The notes beneath the pieces were generated by a model, which had not been told where the DNA came from, made no database searches, and was given only the letters and a program-made list of their open reading frames with translations. DNA of 64,000 nucleotides, taken from NCBI GenBank assembly GCA_024364735.1, contig JAGFNQ010000726.1:104939-168938 (forward strand). The letters run 5' to 3'. Shown in pieces: positions 31,615-42,863 of this stretch; the first letter of the stretch is position 1, and the number at the start of each line of letters is the position of its first letter. The stretch is from Boesenbergia rotunda (lineage: Eukaryota; Streptophyta; Magnoliopsida; Zingiberales; Zingiberaceae). The position numbers and the translations under genes were made by a program.

Positions 31615-32805
31615 TGTAACGCCCGCCCTTATATCTACTCTCGGGGCGGGGTTACGTAACAATCAATTCCATTCATATAATAAAATTTTAACATAAAATA
31701 AAAGCAAGAGTGCAAGGACTAAGTGCTGAGCATGCTTGTCTAAAACTATCAAGTGATATTTACAAGTGCTAAGCATACTAGTCAGTGTATGTCAATCAAA
31801 TATCATGCTTGAATCATTAGAACATCATTTGAGATATTTTAATCAAGAGTTATTCTATATCATGATAGGTTCACATATTATTTTAACTCATAACGTAATC
31901 AAACAAAATCAAGTATATGAGAATTCCAAGTGTAATCACTATCATGCAATATCAAACCTAATCACTAACATTCATTGTTGAAGAAAACATCATCATAAGC
32001 ATAGTAATGTAGATATAAAAATCTTTCTTTCCAGAGCCACCACCCCACACATCTTCAGCCCTCCTGCCTCTTCCTTTAGTTTAAATGTTCCTTACCCTTA
32101 TCTACAGCATAAGATAACACATAAACTAGTAAGCACAAATGCTTAGTAAGGATCCTGTCCTACTCGCAAAATCCATACAAAAGAATACAACATGTACACA
32201 TAAGGAGTCATAAGCATGAGTTTATCATAGCATACTAAACATCAAAGTTTCTAAGCATGCAGTATAAAGTACCTTAAGCATACCCTTCATATATAATAAA
32301 TGTTTTCAAAACAATTCCATAAAGGTATTACTTAAAAATATTTTCAACATCATATAGGGCCCAGTTGTGTACCACATAATGCGCGTTCCCTAATGAGTTG
32401 GGGTAGCGAGCCACCAATCCAATTAGAGCAAGACCCTTCCGTCCTACCGGAGCCATGACCTTAAGTTAACATGCACCCCGGATTTGTTTAACGATCCCCT
32501 TCCGAGTCGGGTACACAACTCTCAAAGTAAAATACTTATCATGCTTTTACATATATGCTAAGGAGTACTCCAAATCCACTCTCAAGGGACACACCACTCT
32601 TCAAGGGTGCTCATGATCCCGTAGGGACACACCACACAACATAAGGGGGGTGCTCTTGATCCCATACTTAGTGGAGTATCCTTTCAAGCATTTTATCATA
32701 CACATCACATGCAATTCATAAAGGGTGCCCCATGGGCTATATAAACATGCTCATACATACATCATACTTCAACCACTTACACATAGTTATATATGACAAG
32801 ATTGA
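31615..32805 (-). repeat. Gypsy 5' LTR, inner (3') segment
   Basis: Begins on the plus strand with TGTAACGCCCGCCC, the end of the LTR in element orientation. Ends at the CACTA insertion; the last bases are TGA (32803-32805). It contains CACACCACTC / ACACACCACA short repeats at 32590-32640. No ORF. Confidence 0.8.
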
Positions 32806-32814
32806 CACTAGTAC

Positions 32815-33100
32815 AAAAAAGACCTTTAACAACGGCTTTTAACACCGGTTTTATTAAAACCGGTGTTAAAAAAAAAGCGGTGGCATTTTTGTAATTATTT
32901 GAACTTTAAAATACTTTTAACACCGGTTCTTTTAACAACCGGTGTTAAAAATATATTTAACTATGGTTTTATAAATAACCGGGGTCATATGTTATAATTA
33001 TTTGAACTTTAAAATACTTTTAACACCGGTTCTTTTAACAACCGGTGTTAAAAATATATTTGACTATGGTTTTGTAAATAACCGTGGTCATATGTTTTTC
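32815..33100. repeat. CACTA left subterminal inverted repeats
   Basis: Three large palindromes with arms TAACACCGGTT and AACCGGTGTTA around 5-8 bp centres, with further TGACTATGGTT / AACCGTGGTCA pairs between them. Confidence 0.9.
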
Positions 33101-33214
33101 GCGCGCATGCCTTGTTCTTAATTAAGTCATACATGTCAATTATAATAGTCTAACTTTTGGTCGGTGATATATTTCCTCTGCTTAATTTGTTTCTTGCAAC
33201 CCTAGCGGGCTGTG

Positions 33215-33345
33215 TGCGACACACGGAAGGCGCGCGCAGAGGAGGAGAGGAGAAAGAAGGCGCGCAGACGGCGCGCAGACGAGGAGAGGAGGAAGAAGGT
33301 GCGCAGACGAGGAGAGGAGGAGGAAGGCGCGCAGGGGACTGCATC
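33215..33345. repeat. GA-rich tandem repeat in CACTA 5' region
   Basis: About four ~33-bp units built of GAGGAGAGGAGGAAGAAGG and GCGCGCAGAC. Frames on both strands across it are compositional. Confidence 0.75.
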
Positions 33346-33416
33346 CCCGGCTGAAGGACAGCTCGAGACGACAAGGGAAGGCAAGTATATTCTACTTTGT
33401 AAGTTCGAGTAGGGTT

Positions 33417-33434
33417 GGGGGGGGGGGGGGGGGG
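33417..33434. repeat. Poly-G run and following GGTTTTGCGA repeats
   Basis: Eighteen G in a row, followed (33440-33605) by repeated GGTTGAACGGTGCT and AAGGTTTTGCGATTT modules. Both lie in the untranslated leader of the transposase gene. Confidence 0.85.
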
Positions 33435-33734
33435 TTGAACGGTGCTGCGAAAGGGGTTGAACGGTGCTCTGAAGGTTTTGCGATTTCGACCTAGAACGTG
33501 ACATAGAACTTGACTTCTTGTAAGAATCTGAAGGTTTTGCGATTTTGCTCTCAAGGTTTTGCGAATAAGGATTTTGCGATTTCGCTCTCAAGGTTTTGCG
33601 ATTTTTTTCTATTTATGTACCAATGCTAAGTCTTCCTAATCATTGATTTTGATTTTTATGTTTTTTTATATTCCTTTTGATAACTCGATTCTTAATCTTC
33701 CTTTTAATGTCTTTCTCAAACAGTCCGTGCACAT

Positions 33735-36700
33735 ATGGATCGTAGTTGGATAAATGCTTTACGCACAAGTGATGAGTATGAGAATGGGGTGAAAGAGTTC
33801 TTAGAATTTGCTAAAAGAAATGCTCGTGATAATACTGAAATATTTTTTTGTCCTTGTGTAAAATGTGTGAACCTAAGACGTTTGAAAGTGGATGAAATAG
33901 AAGAACATGTTCTTTGCGATGGATTTTGCAAGAGTTATACAAGATGGATATGGCATGGTGAATCATTAAGCATGCCAAGTGTGTCCCAAACTGAGCAAGT
34001 TGATGTAGATATGGATGATCGACTAGAAGACATGATCCGTGATGTTGGACCAGAGTTTTTTTAGCGAGCACATGTATATGATCATTTGTGTAGTGATGCG
34101 GAGAAGCCGTTGTATCCAGGGTGCACTCAATTCTCACGATTGGAAGCAGTATTAAAATTGTTCAAGATAAAAGCACAAAATGGGTGGAGTGACAAAAGTT
34201 TTACCGAATTGCTTGAGTTATTGAAAGTTATGCTTCCAGAAGGTAATACACTACCGGATCGTAACTATGAGGCAAAGAAGATATTGTGTCCAATGGGTAT
34301 GGCATACAAGAAAATACATGCTTGCCCCAATGATTGCATCTTGTACAGAAACGAGTTTGAAGGGTTGCATCAGTGCCCCATATGTCAGGTATCACGCTAC
34401 AAAGTGAAGGATGGTGATTCTAGTTGTGATGAGAGCCCAAATGGGCCTCCGGCAAAAGTCTTATGGTATCTTCCAATAATTCCAAGGTTCAAGAGATTAT
34501 TTGCTAATGCAAAAGATTCAAAGAACCTTAGATGGCATGCAGATGAGAGGCAATGTGATGGAAAGATTCGTCATCCGGCTGACTCTTTGCAGTGGAAAAG
34601 AATCAATCAATTGTTTCCAGACTTTGGCAATGAGCCAAGAAACCTTAGGCTTGGACTTGCTACGGATGGAATGAATCCATATGGTAACTTGAGTAGTAAG
34701 CATAGCTCATGGCCAGTTCTGTTGGTAATTTACAATCTCCCTCCTCAATTGTGCATGAAGCGGAAATACATAATGTTGTCTATGATGATTTCGGGCCCAC
34801 AACAGCCTGGAAATGACATAGATGTTTATTTACGTCCCTTGATTGAAGACTTGCGAATGTTATGGGAGGAAGGCATGGATGTGATTGACGGATATAGCCA
34901 TGAATTATTCAAGATGCGTGCCATGATCTTTTGCACCATAAATGATTTTCCAGCATATGGGAACTTGTGCGGATATAGTGTTAAGGGGCATAAAGCATGC
35001 CCTATATGTGAAGAAGGCACATGTTACCATCAACTGATTCATGGAAAAAAGACGGTTTACCTTGGCCATCGAAGATTTCTCAAACCTGATCACCCATATC
35101 GTAGATTAAAGAAAGCCTTTAATGGACTGCAAGAGAATGGAGTTGCTCCAAAGGCCTTAACTGGAGAGCAAGTTTATGAACGGGTGAAAGACATCAATAT
35201 TACTTTTGGAAAGACCCAAAAGAAAGCCACTGCCGCTGAGAGAAACATATGGAAGAAGAGGTCAATCTTTTTTGATCTTCCATATTGGTGCAAGCTTGAT
35301 GTAAGACATTGTATTGATGTAATGCATGTGGAGAAAAATGTGTGCGATAGTGTTATTGGAACGCTTCTAAACATACCGGGGCAAAGGATGGTGTGAAATC
35401 TCGCCTAGATATGTTTGAAATGGGTATACGAGAAAAGTTACATGCGCAGGTAGCAGAAAATAAGCGCGCATATTTGCCCCCTGCATGTCATACATTATCA
35501 AAAGCAGAGAGAAAAAGTTTATGTGAGAGTCTACATGGAATCAAAGTCCCACAAGGTTATTCATCAAATATCAAAAGGCTTGTCTCTATGAAAGATCTGA
35601 AATTGGTTGGCTTAAAGTCTCATGATTGCCACATATTGATGCAACATCTATTACCAGTGGCTATTCGTGACATTTTGCCTGAAAATGTAAGACAAGCCAT
35701 AACCAGGTTGTGCTTTTTCTTTAATGCTATATGTAGCAAAGCCATTGACCCTCAGAAATTGGATGAGTTGGAAAATGAAGCTTTTATTATCTTATGCCAA
35801 TTAGAGATGTATTTTCCTCCTTCATTTTTTGATATCATGGTTCACTTGATTGTTCATATAGTGAGGGAGATTAAGTTGTGTGGCCCAGTTTATTTACGGT
35901 GGATGTACCCAATTGAGCGGTACATGAAAATATTAAAAGGGTATGTGAAGAATCCACACCGCCCTGAAGCATCTATTGTTGAAAGGTACATTGCAGAAGA
36001 GGCTATTGAGTTTTGCACTATGTATGTGAAGGATGGGGAAGCTATAGGGCTTCCTAAGTCTCGTCATGAAGAAAGATATGGAGGTAAGGGTACGCTAGGT
36101 GTAAAAGCTACAATCCCAGATCGAAAGGAAGTGCTTCAAGCACATTTGTATATCTTAAATAACACCGATGAAGTTCAACCTTACTTATGCTCTCACAAAA
36201 ACATTATCAAGAAGAAAAACCCTAGAATGAACGAAAAGATGTTGATGAATGAGCATAACAAGACCTTTCCAAGTTGGTTTAGTGAAACCATTATTATGGA
36301 TGATACTGCTTCTGATACATTAAAATCGCTAGCAAATAAGCTAACATTCCAAGTCATAAAATGGAATGGATATGATATCAATAATCTTTCCTTCTATACA
36401 AAGTCCCAAGATGAGAAGAGTACTGTGCAAAATAGTGGGGTTATGATAAAGGCTGAGTCCATGCACTTCTCTAGTTCCAAAGATAAAAGCCCTGTTATTG
36501 CATCCATATCTTACTATGGAGTGATTGAAGAGATTTGGGAGGTCGACTACACTAACTTTAGAGTTCCTGTTTTCAAATGTAAGTGGGTTGATATTAATAA
36601 TGGTGTGCAAACTGATGGATTAGGATTTACATTGGTCAACCTTGATAAAGTAGCTTATAAAGATGAGCCTTTCATCATGGCTTGCCAAGCAAAACAAGTA

Positions 36701-36904
36701 TTTTATATTAAAGATCCCTTTCATAAAAGGTGGTCAGTGGTTTTACAAGGAAGAAACATAATTAGTAGTGATGATACTCTTGTTATTTCTGAGACTCCTT
36801 TCTCATCAAGGATCCCTACTTTGGATGAAGAAATAATAATGGATAATGAACATGCTACTCGCGATCATGATGAAGGGATATGGGAGAATATTGATATTCC
36901 CTAA
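33735..36904 (+). pseudogene. CACTA transposase, TNP2 type
   Basis: Domains in order: transposase-associated domain (MDRSWINALRTSDEY to GFCKSYTRWIWHGE); TNP2 transposase region with CPICQVSRYK, LRWHADERQCDGKIRHPAD, the ATDGMNPYG Asp motif, YSVKGHKACPIC and DVRHCIDVMHVEKNVCDS; DUF4218 (PPACHTLSKAERKS to YIAEEAIEFC); and DUF4216 near the end (VDYTNFRVPVFKCKWVD). It would bind the ends and cut the element. An in-frame TAG at 34062-34064 and a frameshift near 35380 (LLNIPGQ) break an otherwise well-kept reading frame; both are single small lesions. A probable leader intron ends at AAACAG about 33722. Chosen start: ATG 33735, matching family N-termini. Confidence 0.93.
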
Positions 36905-37014
36905 TCAAGTTAGTTGTTTTTAATCTTATTCCACTATTAATATTTGAAATATGTTTCTTGATGTTGATTATAAAAATATGTTCTTAACCTTTATTTTATT
37001 ATTTTTACAGGCAC

Positions 37015-39736
37015 ATGGGTGATTCATCTCACAACCCTCCTTCACAGAGTGGGTCGGATATCGGATCCAAACGGAAAAAAGAATTGCCACCCCCATATAT
37101 TATCTCGTGGGGGCTATGCTAAGCTTGAGGAAAAGATTATGCAACAAAAGTTGAAAGAACGTGAAGAAGCATCACAAGCAGAACCGTCAATAACTATTTC
37201 TCCCCCATCTCCACTCACACGCCATGAGAAATGGAAGAAAGCACGACAAAAGAGTTCTGGAGAGTATACATCTGAACCTTGTCGCATTATTGCTGATAAG
37301 ATTGTAAGTAATTTTATAAATTTATTAATAATTATGCTTTGGTATTATACACATTCTTAACAATCTTAATTTATATGTTTCATAGGATTCTTTGGTTGAA
37401 CAAAGCTCTCAAGGATCTTTTGTATCTATTGGACGGGAAGATATTTTGACTGCCGCTATTGGGCGTCCGGAGCACCCAGGACGTGTCCGTACTGCAGGAC
37501 GAGGTGTGGGCATCAAGCAGTATTTTGGGTTGCCTTCATATAGGCATGGCTTCAAAGGCGGAAATGTATCAAGGGAAGAGTTAGAAGTGGTCCGAGAAAA
37601 GATGAGGCAAGAGATTACTGAGGAGGTTGAAGAGAGGCTTAAAAAGGATATTGAACAGCGATTTGCAAATGAGCTTGAACAACGACTTGCAAAGGAGGTT
37701 GGACTACGAATTAGACAAGAGCTGGAATCTTTGGGCCTTTTCCAAGGAAAGACAAGGTCCCCCCTTCCCATTCTCCTAGATATGTGAGCACAAAAGGAAG
37801 TTGTGCAGCAGATGGTCAAGCTATATCGGAAGAGGACCTCCTTAACATCAGAGGCATGTGTAAGCTATATGTAGAGGACCCTTTCCGTTTAGTGGCTATT
37901 GGACAAGTCTACAACTTGGGGCCAACCATACACCACATCCAAATAGGTAGTGATAATGTCAGGGTGGTGGTTGATCAAGTAAAAGATGCAAAGGCCCTTG
38001 TCCCTGTACCCACTGAGGAGGTGCAAACAGTGGGACAAGCCCCTAATCATTTTATTTTATGGCCAAAAAGACTTGTCAAGCCAGTACAAGATGAGGTATT
38101 CAATATTCACATATATCTTTTTCATATTTTACTTATTGTATTTAAAAAAGATCTTTTGTAAATGTTGATTAGGAACCTGACGTTGGTGCTATTAAAGATG
38201 ATCTGGTGGCCAAACAGAAGGAACAGAATGGTAATGAGGCAAAAATGACTAAACTTTATGGAATCATGAATTGTGTTTTCTATTTTTTTTATTAATTGTT
38301 TTAGTATGGTGTAATATCCAAACTTGACCTTTTGGTTTCCATTTACTGATTAGGCAATTTTCCCTTCATAGCAGGCTTTGATATGGTTCAACAAAGGGAA
38401 TCTGAAGTTGATCCGATGGCACATTTATGTATTCTAGCTGTAAAAATTGGCAAACACCCTTTACAGTTAAATTTAGATGTTGAAGTCATAGGCAAGTCCA
38501 GCCCAATCCCATTGCATATATTTCAAAAGGATATTTTGGAGCTCACCATGGGTAACATGCTTTGTGTATCAGTGCTGCAAGTTTGGTTAATGTTAGTACA
38601 TTTCTAAACTATTTATTAATTAACTAAGTATCACATTCTTACAATTTGCATTTATTTATTATCTTAGGTATTTGCATCAACTCTGCAAACTAAGAGGGAA
38701 CATGGATACATATGGATTTATTGATCCTGTTCACATTCAAAGTATAGGGAATCGTCCAATGGACATTCAAAACTACATTCATAGTAGGATAATTGAAGGA
38801 AAAGAGTGTTACCTTGCACCGTATTATCATATGTACGTGAATATTTTCAAGTGACTTAGAAGTTTAGTTGTGATTTTGACTAATTATTATCCAACTTGCA
38901 GGGCCCATTGGCAGTTGATAATTATTTGTCCTAAGCAAAATGTTGTCATCTTTCTCTGCTCACTGTGGAATAAAGCGAATAAAGATATCAAAACAATTAT
39001 TAATAGGTAAGTTATTATCATTCGCTCTATGATATGTTTTTCTACAACTATGATTTATAAGCAATTTTTTCATAGATATATTTGGTTGATTTGTTGCCAT
39101 TTATTATATTTTTTTATCACAGTGCTATGCGTTCTTGGCATACGATGAAAGGCAAACACTTGGGAGCTTTTAGAATGCCTATATGGAAGGAACTACGTGT
39201 AAGTAGTTAAATGTCAAGTTTTTATACAACTATGATCTATAAGCATTTTTTTCATAGATAAATTTGGTTTATTTGTTGCCATTTATTATATTTTTTTATC
39301 ATAGTGCTATGCGTTCTTTATTATTTGATGTCTTTTGGTATGCAAGCTCCTCTATGTGCATGCTTAAGATATTGGTTACTATAATGAAAAATTAGCATGA
39401 CTTTGTAACTGATTTATCCTTTTCTGCTAATGTGTCATTTTGATATTTATTTGTAGTGCCAAAAACAAACTGGCAATACAGAGTGTAGATATTATGTAAT
39501 GAGACATATGCTCAACATTGTCTCGGCGATCATAGTTGATTCATGGGACAAGGTAATTGAAGTTTTTTTAATTTTATAGATTTAATTATGTCTGGTTGAG
39601 TTGATAAGCTATTTTTTTATATAAATGTACCTTGCAGAGATTCACAAATAAGGATCCATTCTCCGAAGATGAGATTGATGACATCAAAAGATGTTGTGCA
39701 ACTTATTTGTTAGAGGTTGCCAATGTAAAAGTTTAG
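37015..39736 (+). pseudogene. CACTA second gene: Ptta/En-Spm-like region plus ULP1-like (C48) protease region, nine exons
   Basis: Exons, all with GT-AG introns: 37015-37303, 37386-38095, 38173-38230, 38375-38591, 38668-38832, 38902-39006, 39123-39198, 39457-39552, 39638-39736 (TAG). Exons 3-9 join in phase. Exons 1-2 carry the Ptta/En-Spm signature (HILSRGGYAKLEEK; DILTAAIGRPEHPGRVR), a coiled coil (VEERLKKDIEQRF) and VAIGQVYNLGPTIHH. Exons 6-9 show a ULP1-like protease core: AHWQLIIICPK, VIFLCSL (Cys where ULP1 usually has Asp) and QTGNTECRYYVM with the presumed Gln and Cys. Frameshifts near 37080 and near 37775 break it. The protease region may cleave SUMO-like conjugates; this is inferred from the fold family. 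Confidence 0.85.
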
Positions 39737-40212
39737 GATAGTTTAATGTAAAAGTTAGAGGTTGCTAATTTTGACTGCTTGGAGTATTACTAATTAATGT
39801 AAAAGTTAGAGACCACTAGCATTGATTTCCATTAGTGTTCTTCCTTACATTGTAGCTTCAATTGCTTACATATATACTATTTCAATCAAGTAGTTTCAAT
39901 TTTGCTTAAATGATTTCCATCTCATGTTAGCTTAAATGCCACAGGAGCATATATACTCACTTGCTAATGGGAATTCTTATGATTTCACATTCAAAATGCT
40001 TCATTTAGCGTGGCACCCGACAGAAAATTTAATTACTTGTGCTGCCTTGAACAGTTTGTACATGTATTATGCATGAAGATCATACTGGAAGTGAAGGTCT
40101 CATTTTGTAATTTTTTTTATTTGGATTTGCTTCTCAAGGCACATAGCTTTTGATGTTCAGTGAACAAGATACAGGAGCATGTAATTTGTTGCATGTTCTT
40201 ACTGGGGCCAAA
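39737..40212 (+). other. CACTA 3' untranslated/intergenic region
   Basis: AT-rich; a 15-25 bp segment (TTTAATGTAAAAGTTAGAG-like) from the end of gene 2 is repeated at about 39725-39815. Part may be further captured BOR intron, but no exon is recognisable. Confidence 0.4.
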
Positions 40213-40734
40213 GGATTGCTCAACAGAAGAAGTTCAATCTGAGAAAGCCCCCATCATTCATTATGATTTACTGGTTTTGGGATTCTTGGTACTATATATA
40301 TACCTTAATCTATCTGCCTCTAGCTAGTTCTTTGGTTAAATCTCAAATGGCATCTGACTCCTGAATCATTTACTTGGTTTTGCTGGCCAGACCTTGTTAT
40401 GTGGTCTTATTGGAGTTCCACCTTCAAATGGTGTCATCCCACAATCTCCAATGCACACGAAAAGTTTGGCCACCCTCAAACACCAAGTAAGCTCCAAATT
40501 GTGAATGATTGATTATATTGCTTCTCTCTCCGTAGCATTATTTGATATTTTTTCATTGGAATTTTCTCACAGTTGCTTCGCAATCGACTGATAGCCACTG
40601 CACGCCAAAGCATGAAAAGAAATTCAAGCTTGACTCAAGTACTGTATGGAAATATGCAAGACGCTTATAAGAGATGGAATGCTAAGCTGGTCGAAGTTCT
40701 GCAACGTACTCCTCACTATTTGATCTTGGACTAG
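40213..40734 (+). pseudogene. Captured boron transporter (BOR family) exons inside CACTA
   Basis: Three exons with their introns: about 40213-40288 (FNLRKPPSF, then one missing base), 40391-40486 (GVPPSNGVIPQSPMHTK and SLATLKHQ) and 40573-40734 (LLRNRLIATARQSMK, YGNMQDAY, stop TAG at 40732). This is the signature block of plant BOR borate exporters, members of the anion-exchanger-like SLC4 family in the plasma membrane. Introns have GT-AG ends and keep phase, so it was copied from genomic DNA, not cDNA. It lies between the second transposon gene and the right subterminal repeats. Only a short part of a ~700-residue protein is present. The downstream residues after MQDAYK do not resemble BOR. 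Confidence 0.85.
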
Positions 40735-41029
40735 ACCGTTTACTTGCAAACTCGTGTGGCAAGGATCTACATTGTCTTTGCTTGGAAAATCACATAGCGA
40801 GTAGGAGTATAATGTGTTATTTGATTTACATTTTGCTTTTGTTGAAAGAAAAATGGATAGTTGTAAAATACATGGATTGTTTTGTTTTTGAAACTAATTG
40901 GATGTTGCATTTACTTAATTCATGGTGTGTTATTGATTATGGATAAACTATTATATTATTGTGTTCTTTTATATGTCTAGAAAAATTATAAATAAAAATA
41001 AATATGAAATTTATATAAAAAATTAAGAC

Positions 41030-41381
41030 TTTTGACACCGATTGTTTCTAGAATCGGTGTTAAAACATCATTTTTAACACCGGTTGTTTCCAGAACCGGT
41101 GTTAAAAATGATGTTTTAACACCGGTTGTTTCCAGAACTGGTGTTAAAAATGATGTTTGAACGCCGGTTATTTAAAATAACCGGTGTCTAAAATGGCTTT
41201 CCCGCCTCATAATTGAACTTTTAACAACGGTTATTAACCGGTGTTAAATCTATATATTACACCGGTTTGTTAACCGGTGTTAAAAGTCTATACTTACAAT
41301 GCCGGCTGGATCAACACCGGTTCCGGAACCGGTGTTAAAAGTCGAAAATAACCGGTGTTAAAAGCCTTTTTTCCACTAGTG
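41030..41381. repeat. CACTA right subterminal inverted repeats
   Basis: Eight copies of the ACCGGT-type inverted repeat, including one in which both arms have changed together (ACACCGATT with AATCGGTGT). Ends in the terminal CCACTAGTG. Confidence 0.9.
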
Positions 41382-42863
41382 TGGTCACATAAATCATATT
41401 CATGTCATAGGAAGGGGTAGCATGCTTCATGAGTTAATTGAGTTCTTCTTAACCCTAAACCTAAGGTTTTGGCCGAAAGTCAAGGGTAGAGGTAGCTTAG
41501 GTTTATTTTTTGACATCAAGCATCCCATACAAGTATCATGTATATATACATCATGTATCATACTAAGCATAGCATACATCATGGGGTAATCAACCTTCAC
41601 AAACCTAATGTTCTATGCTTGGCTGAATATCACATGCTAGGGGGGAAGTTAAGTTTTCCAATCAAATATTCCATTTAAACATCACATGCATATACCTATC
41701 ATTATCCCCAAACATAAGTACATCCTATAGGATAGTTTAACCTTCACAAACCCTAACGTTAGGGTGTTGGCCGAATGGTGTAGGGTAGGGGAAATTAGGA
41801 TTTTTTGAAATCAACATTCACACAAGCATTTACACAAACACCTCACATACTTATCATGCCACTTATTAAGCATAGATTACATCATAGGATAATTATGCAA
41901 CCCTAAACCCTAATCCCTCTAGGGTTGGCTGAAAGTGTAGGGTAGGGAAAAAGTTGGGTTTTTTTACAACCAAACATTTATACAATCACCTTGTCTACAC
42001 TATCATATAATACACTAAACATAAAATACATCATAGAGAAATTCAACTCTTAAATCCCTAATTTCCTTGCCTTGGCCGAAACTTGTAGGGGGTGCAAACC
42101 CTAGTTTTTGTTATCACAACTTGAAGGAAAATCAACATACATATATATACCCTAAGTCCCCAGGGATCTTCTCATGTATCAAAAAGTAACCAAGGTCTTC
42201 CCTTAAGGGGTGGCCGAAACTTACCTAGGGGCAAATCCCCATTTTCGAAAACAACAAGAAGAAGGAAATCATACACAACAATTACACTGCAGGCGAGGGG
42301 ATACTTACATCCTTTCGCTTGAATTTCCCCTTCTCTTACTCCTTAGGGTACCCTTGGTTGGAGGAGAGATGAAGGTTCCTCTTACTAGCACTTTTCTAGA
42401 ACCCTTGGCCCTAGTAGAGGGCAAGATCCTTGGATGGTCTTCCTCCTTCCAATTCCCTAGGGTTAGAACCCTAGGGTGTATTTTCGAAAATTGAAAGGGA
42501 GAAGAGGGCTTGAGTTTTCGGTGGGGAGAGTGAGGAAGAAGAAGAGAGGAAGTTATTCCAATCTCTCCTTCTCTTATTTATACTATGCTCATGAAGGGAC
42601 ATGTCTCTTCACTTCCCTAGCTTTAACGAGCATGTTTCTTATTCTCTCAACATGAAACATTGCTTGGTGCATTGGTTATGACATGGTTAGTGCAAGTAGG
42701 AGGTTCAAGGTTCGATCCTTGCTTCCCCCTTTCTACACTTTCTTTTTATCACATTTTGCACTAATCCATATCAAAGCCCATTAAGCCAAGCCCACCATGA
42801 CATTCCATATTAATGTTTCATGAATTCATAATATTTCATATGGCAAAATTTTGGGGCGTTACA
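41382..42863 (-). repeat. Gypsy 5' LTR, outer (5') segment
   Basis: Continues the LTR split by the CACTA element and ends GGGGCGTTACA, the LTR start in element orientation. It holds five spaced repeats of an ACCCTAA...GGTTTTGGCCGAAAG...GTAGGGTAGGGG module at about 41450-42230, apparently an old tandem duplication, and a TATA box at 42573. Small frames near 42210 are chance. Confidence 0.78.
42573..42582 (-). promoter_or_regulatory. TATA box of gypsy LTR
   Basis: Minus strand TATAAATAAG, about 280 bp inside the LTR start. Confidence 0.6.

Larger units (their letters stand above)
32806..41381 (+). mobile_element. CACTA (En/Spm) DNA transposon, 8.6 kb, with captured gene
   Basis: Left end CACTAGTACAAAAAAGACC; right end read inward CACTAGTGGAAAAAAGGCT. 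Both are followed by many subterminal copies of an ACCGGT-centred inverted repeat. Flanking triplets are TGA and TGG, a near but not exact 3-bp duplication. It encodes a TNP2-type transposase (33735-36904) and a second, intron-rich gene (37015-39736), both with a few disabling changes, and carries boron-transporter exons (40213-40734). Inserted in the gypsy LTR. Confidence 0.93.
29920..42863 (-). mobile_element. Ty3/gypsy retrotransposon, 3' truncated, LTR split by a CACTA element
   Basis: On the minus strand: a 5' LTR of about 2.67 kb (42863 down to 31615 without the CACTA), a primer-binding site, an acidic-repeat ORF, then the start of gypsy reverse transcriptase, cut at 29920 by LTR C. The LTR ends are TGTAACGCCC and GGGCGTTACA. 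No normal gag-protease region is seen between leader and RT, so the copy had an internal deletion or is a derivative. It was inserted into the Sirevirus LTR fragment at 42864. Confidence 0.82.

Noticed and set aside
33150..33591. Arg/Glu-rich and Ser-rich frames near the CACTA left end
   Set aside because: Composition of a GA-rich tandem repeat in the untranslated leader.
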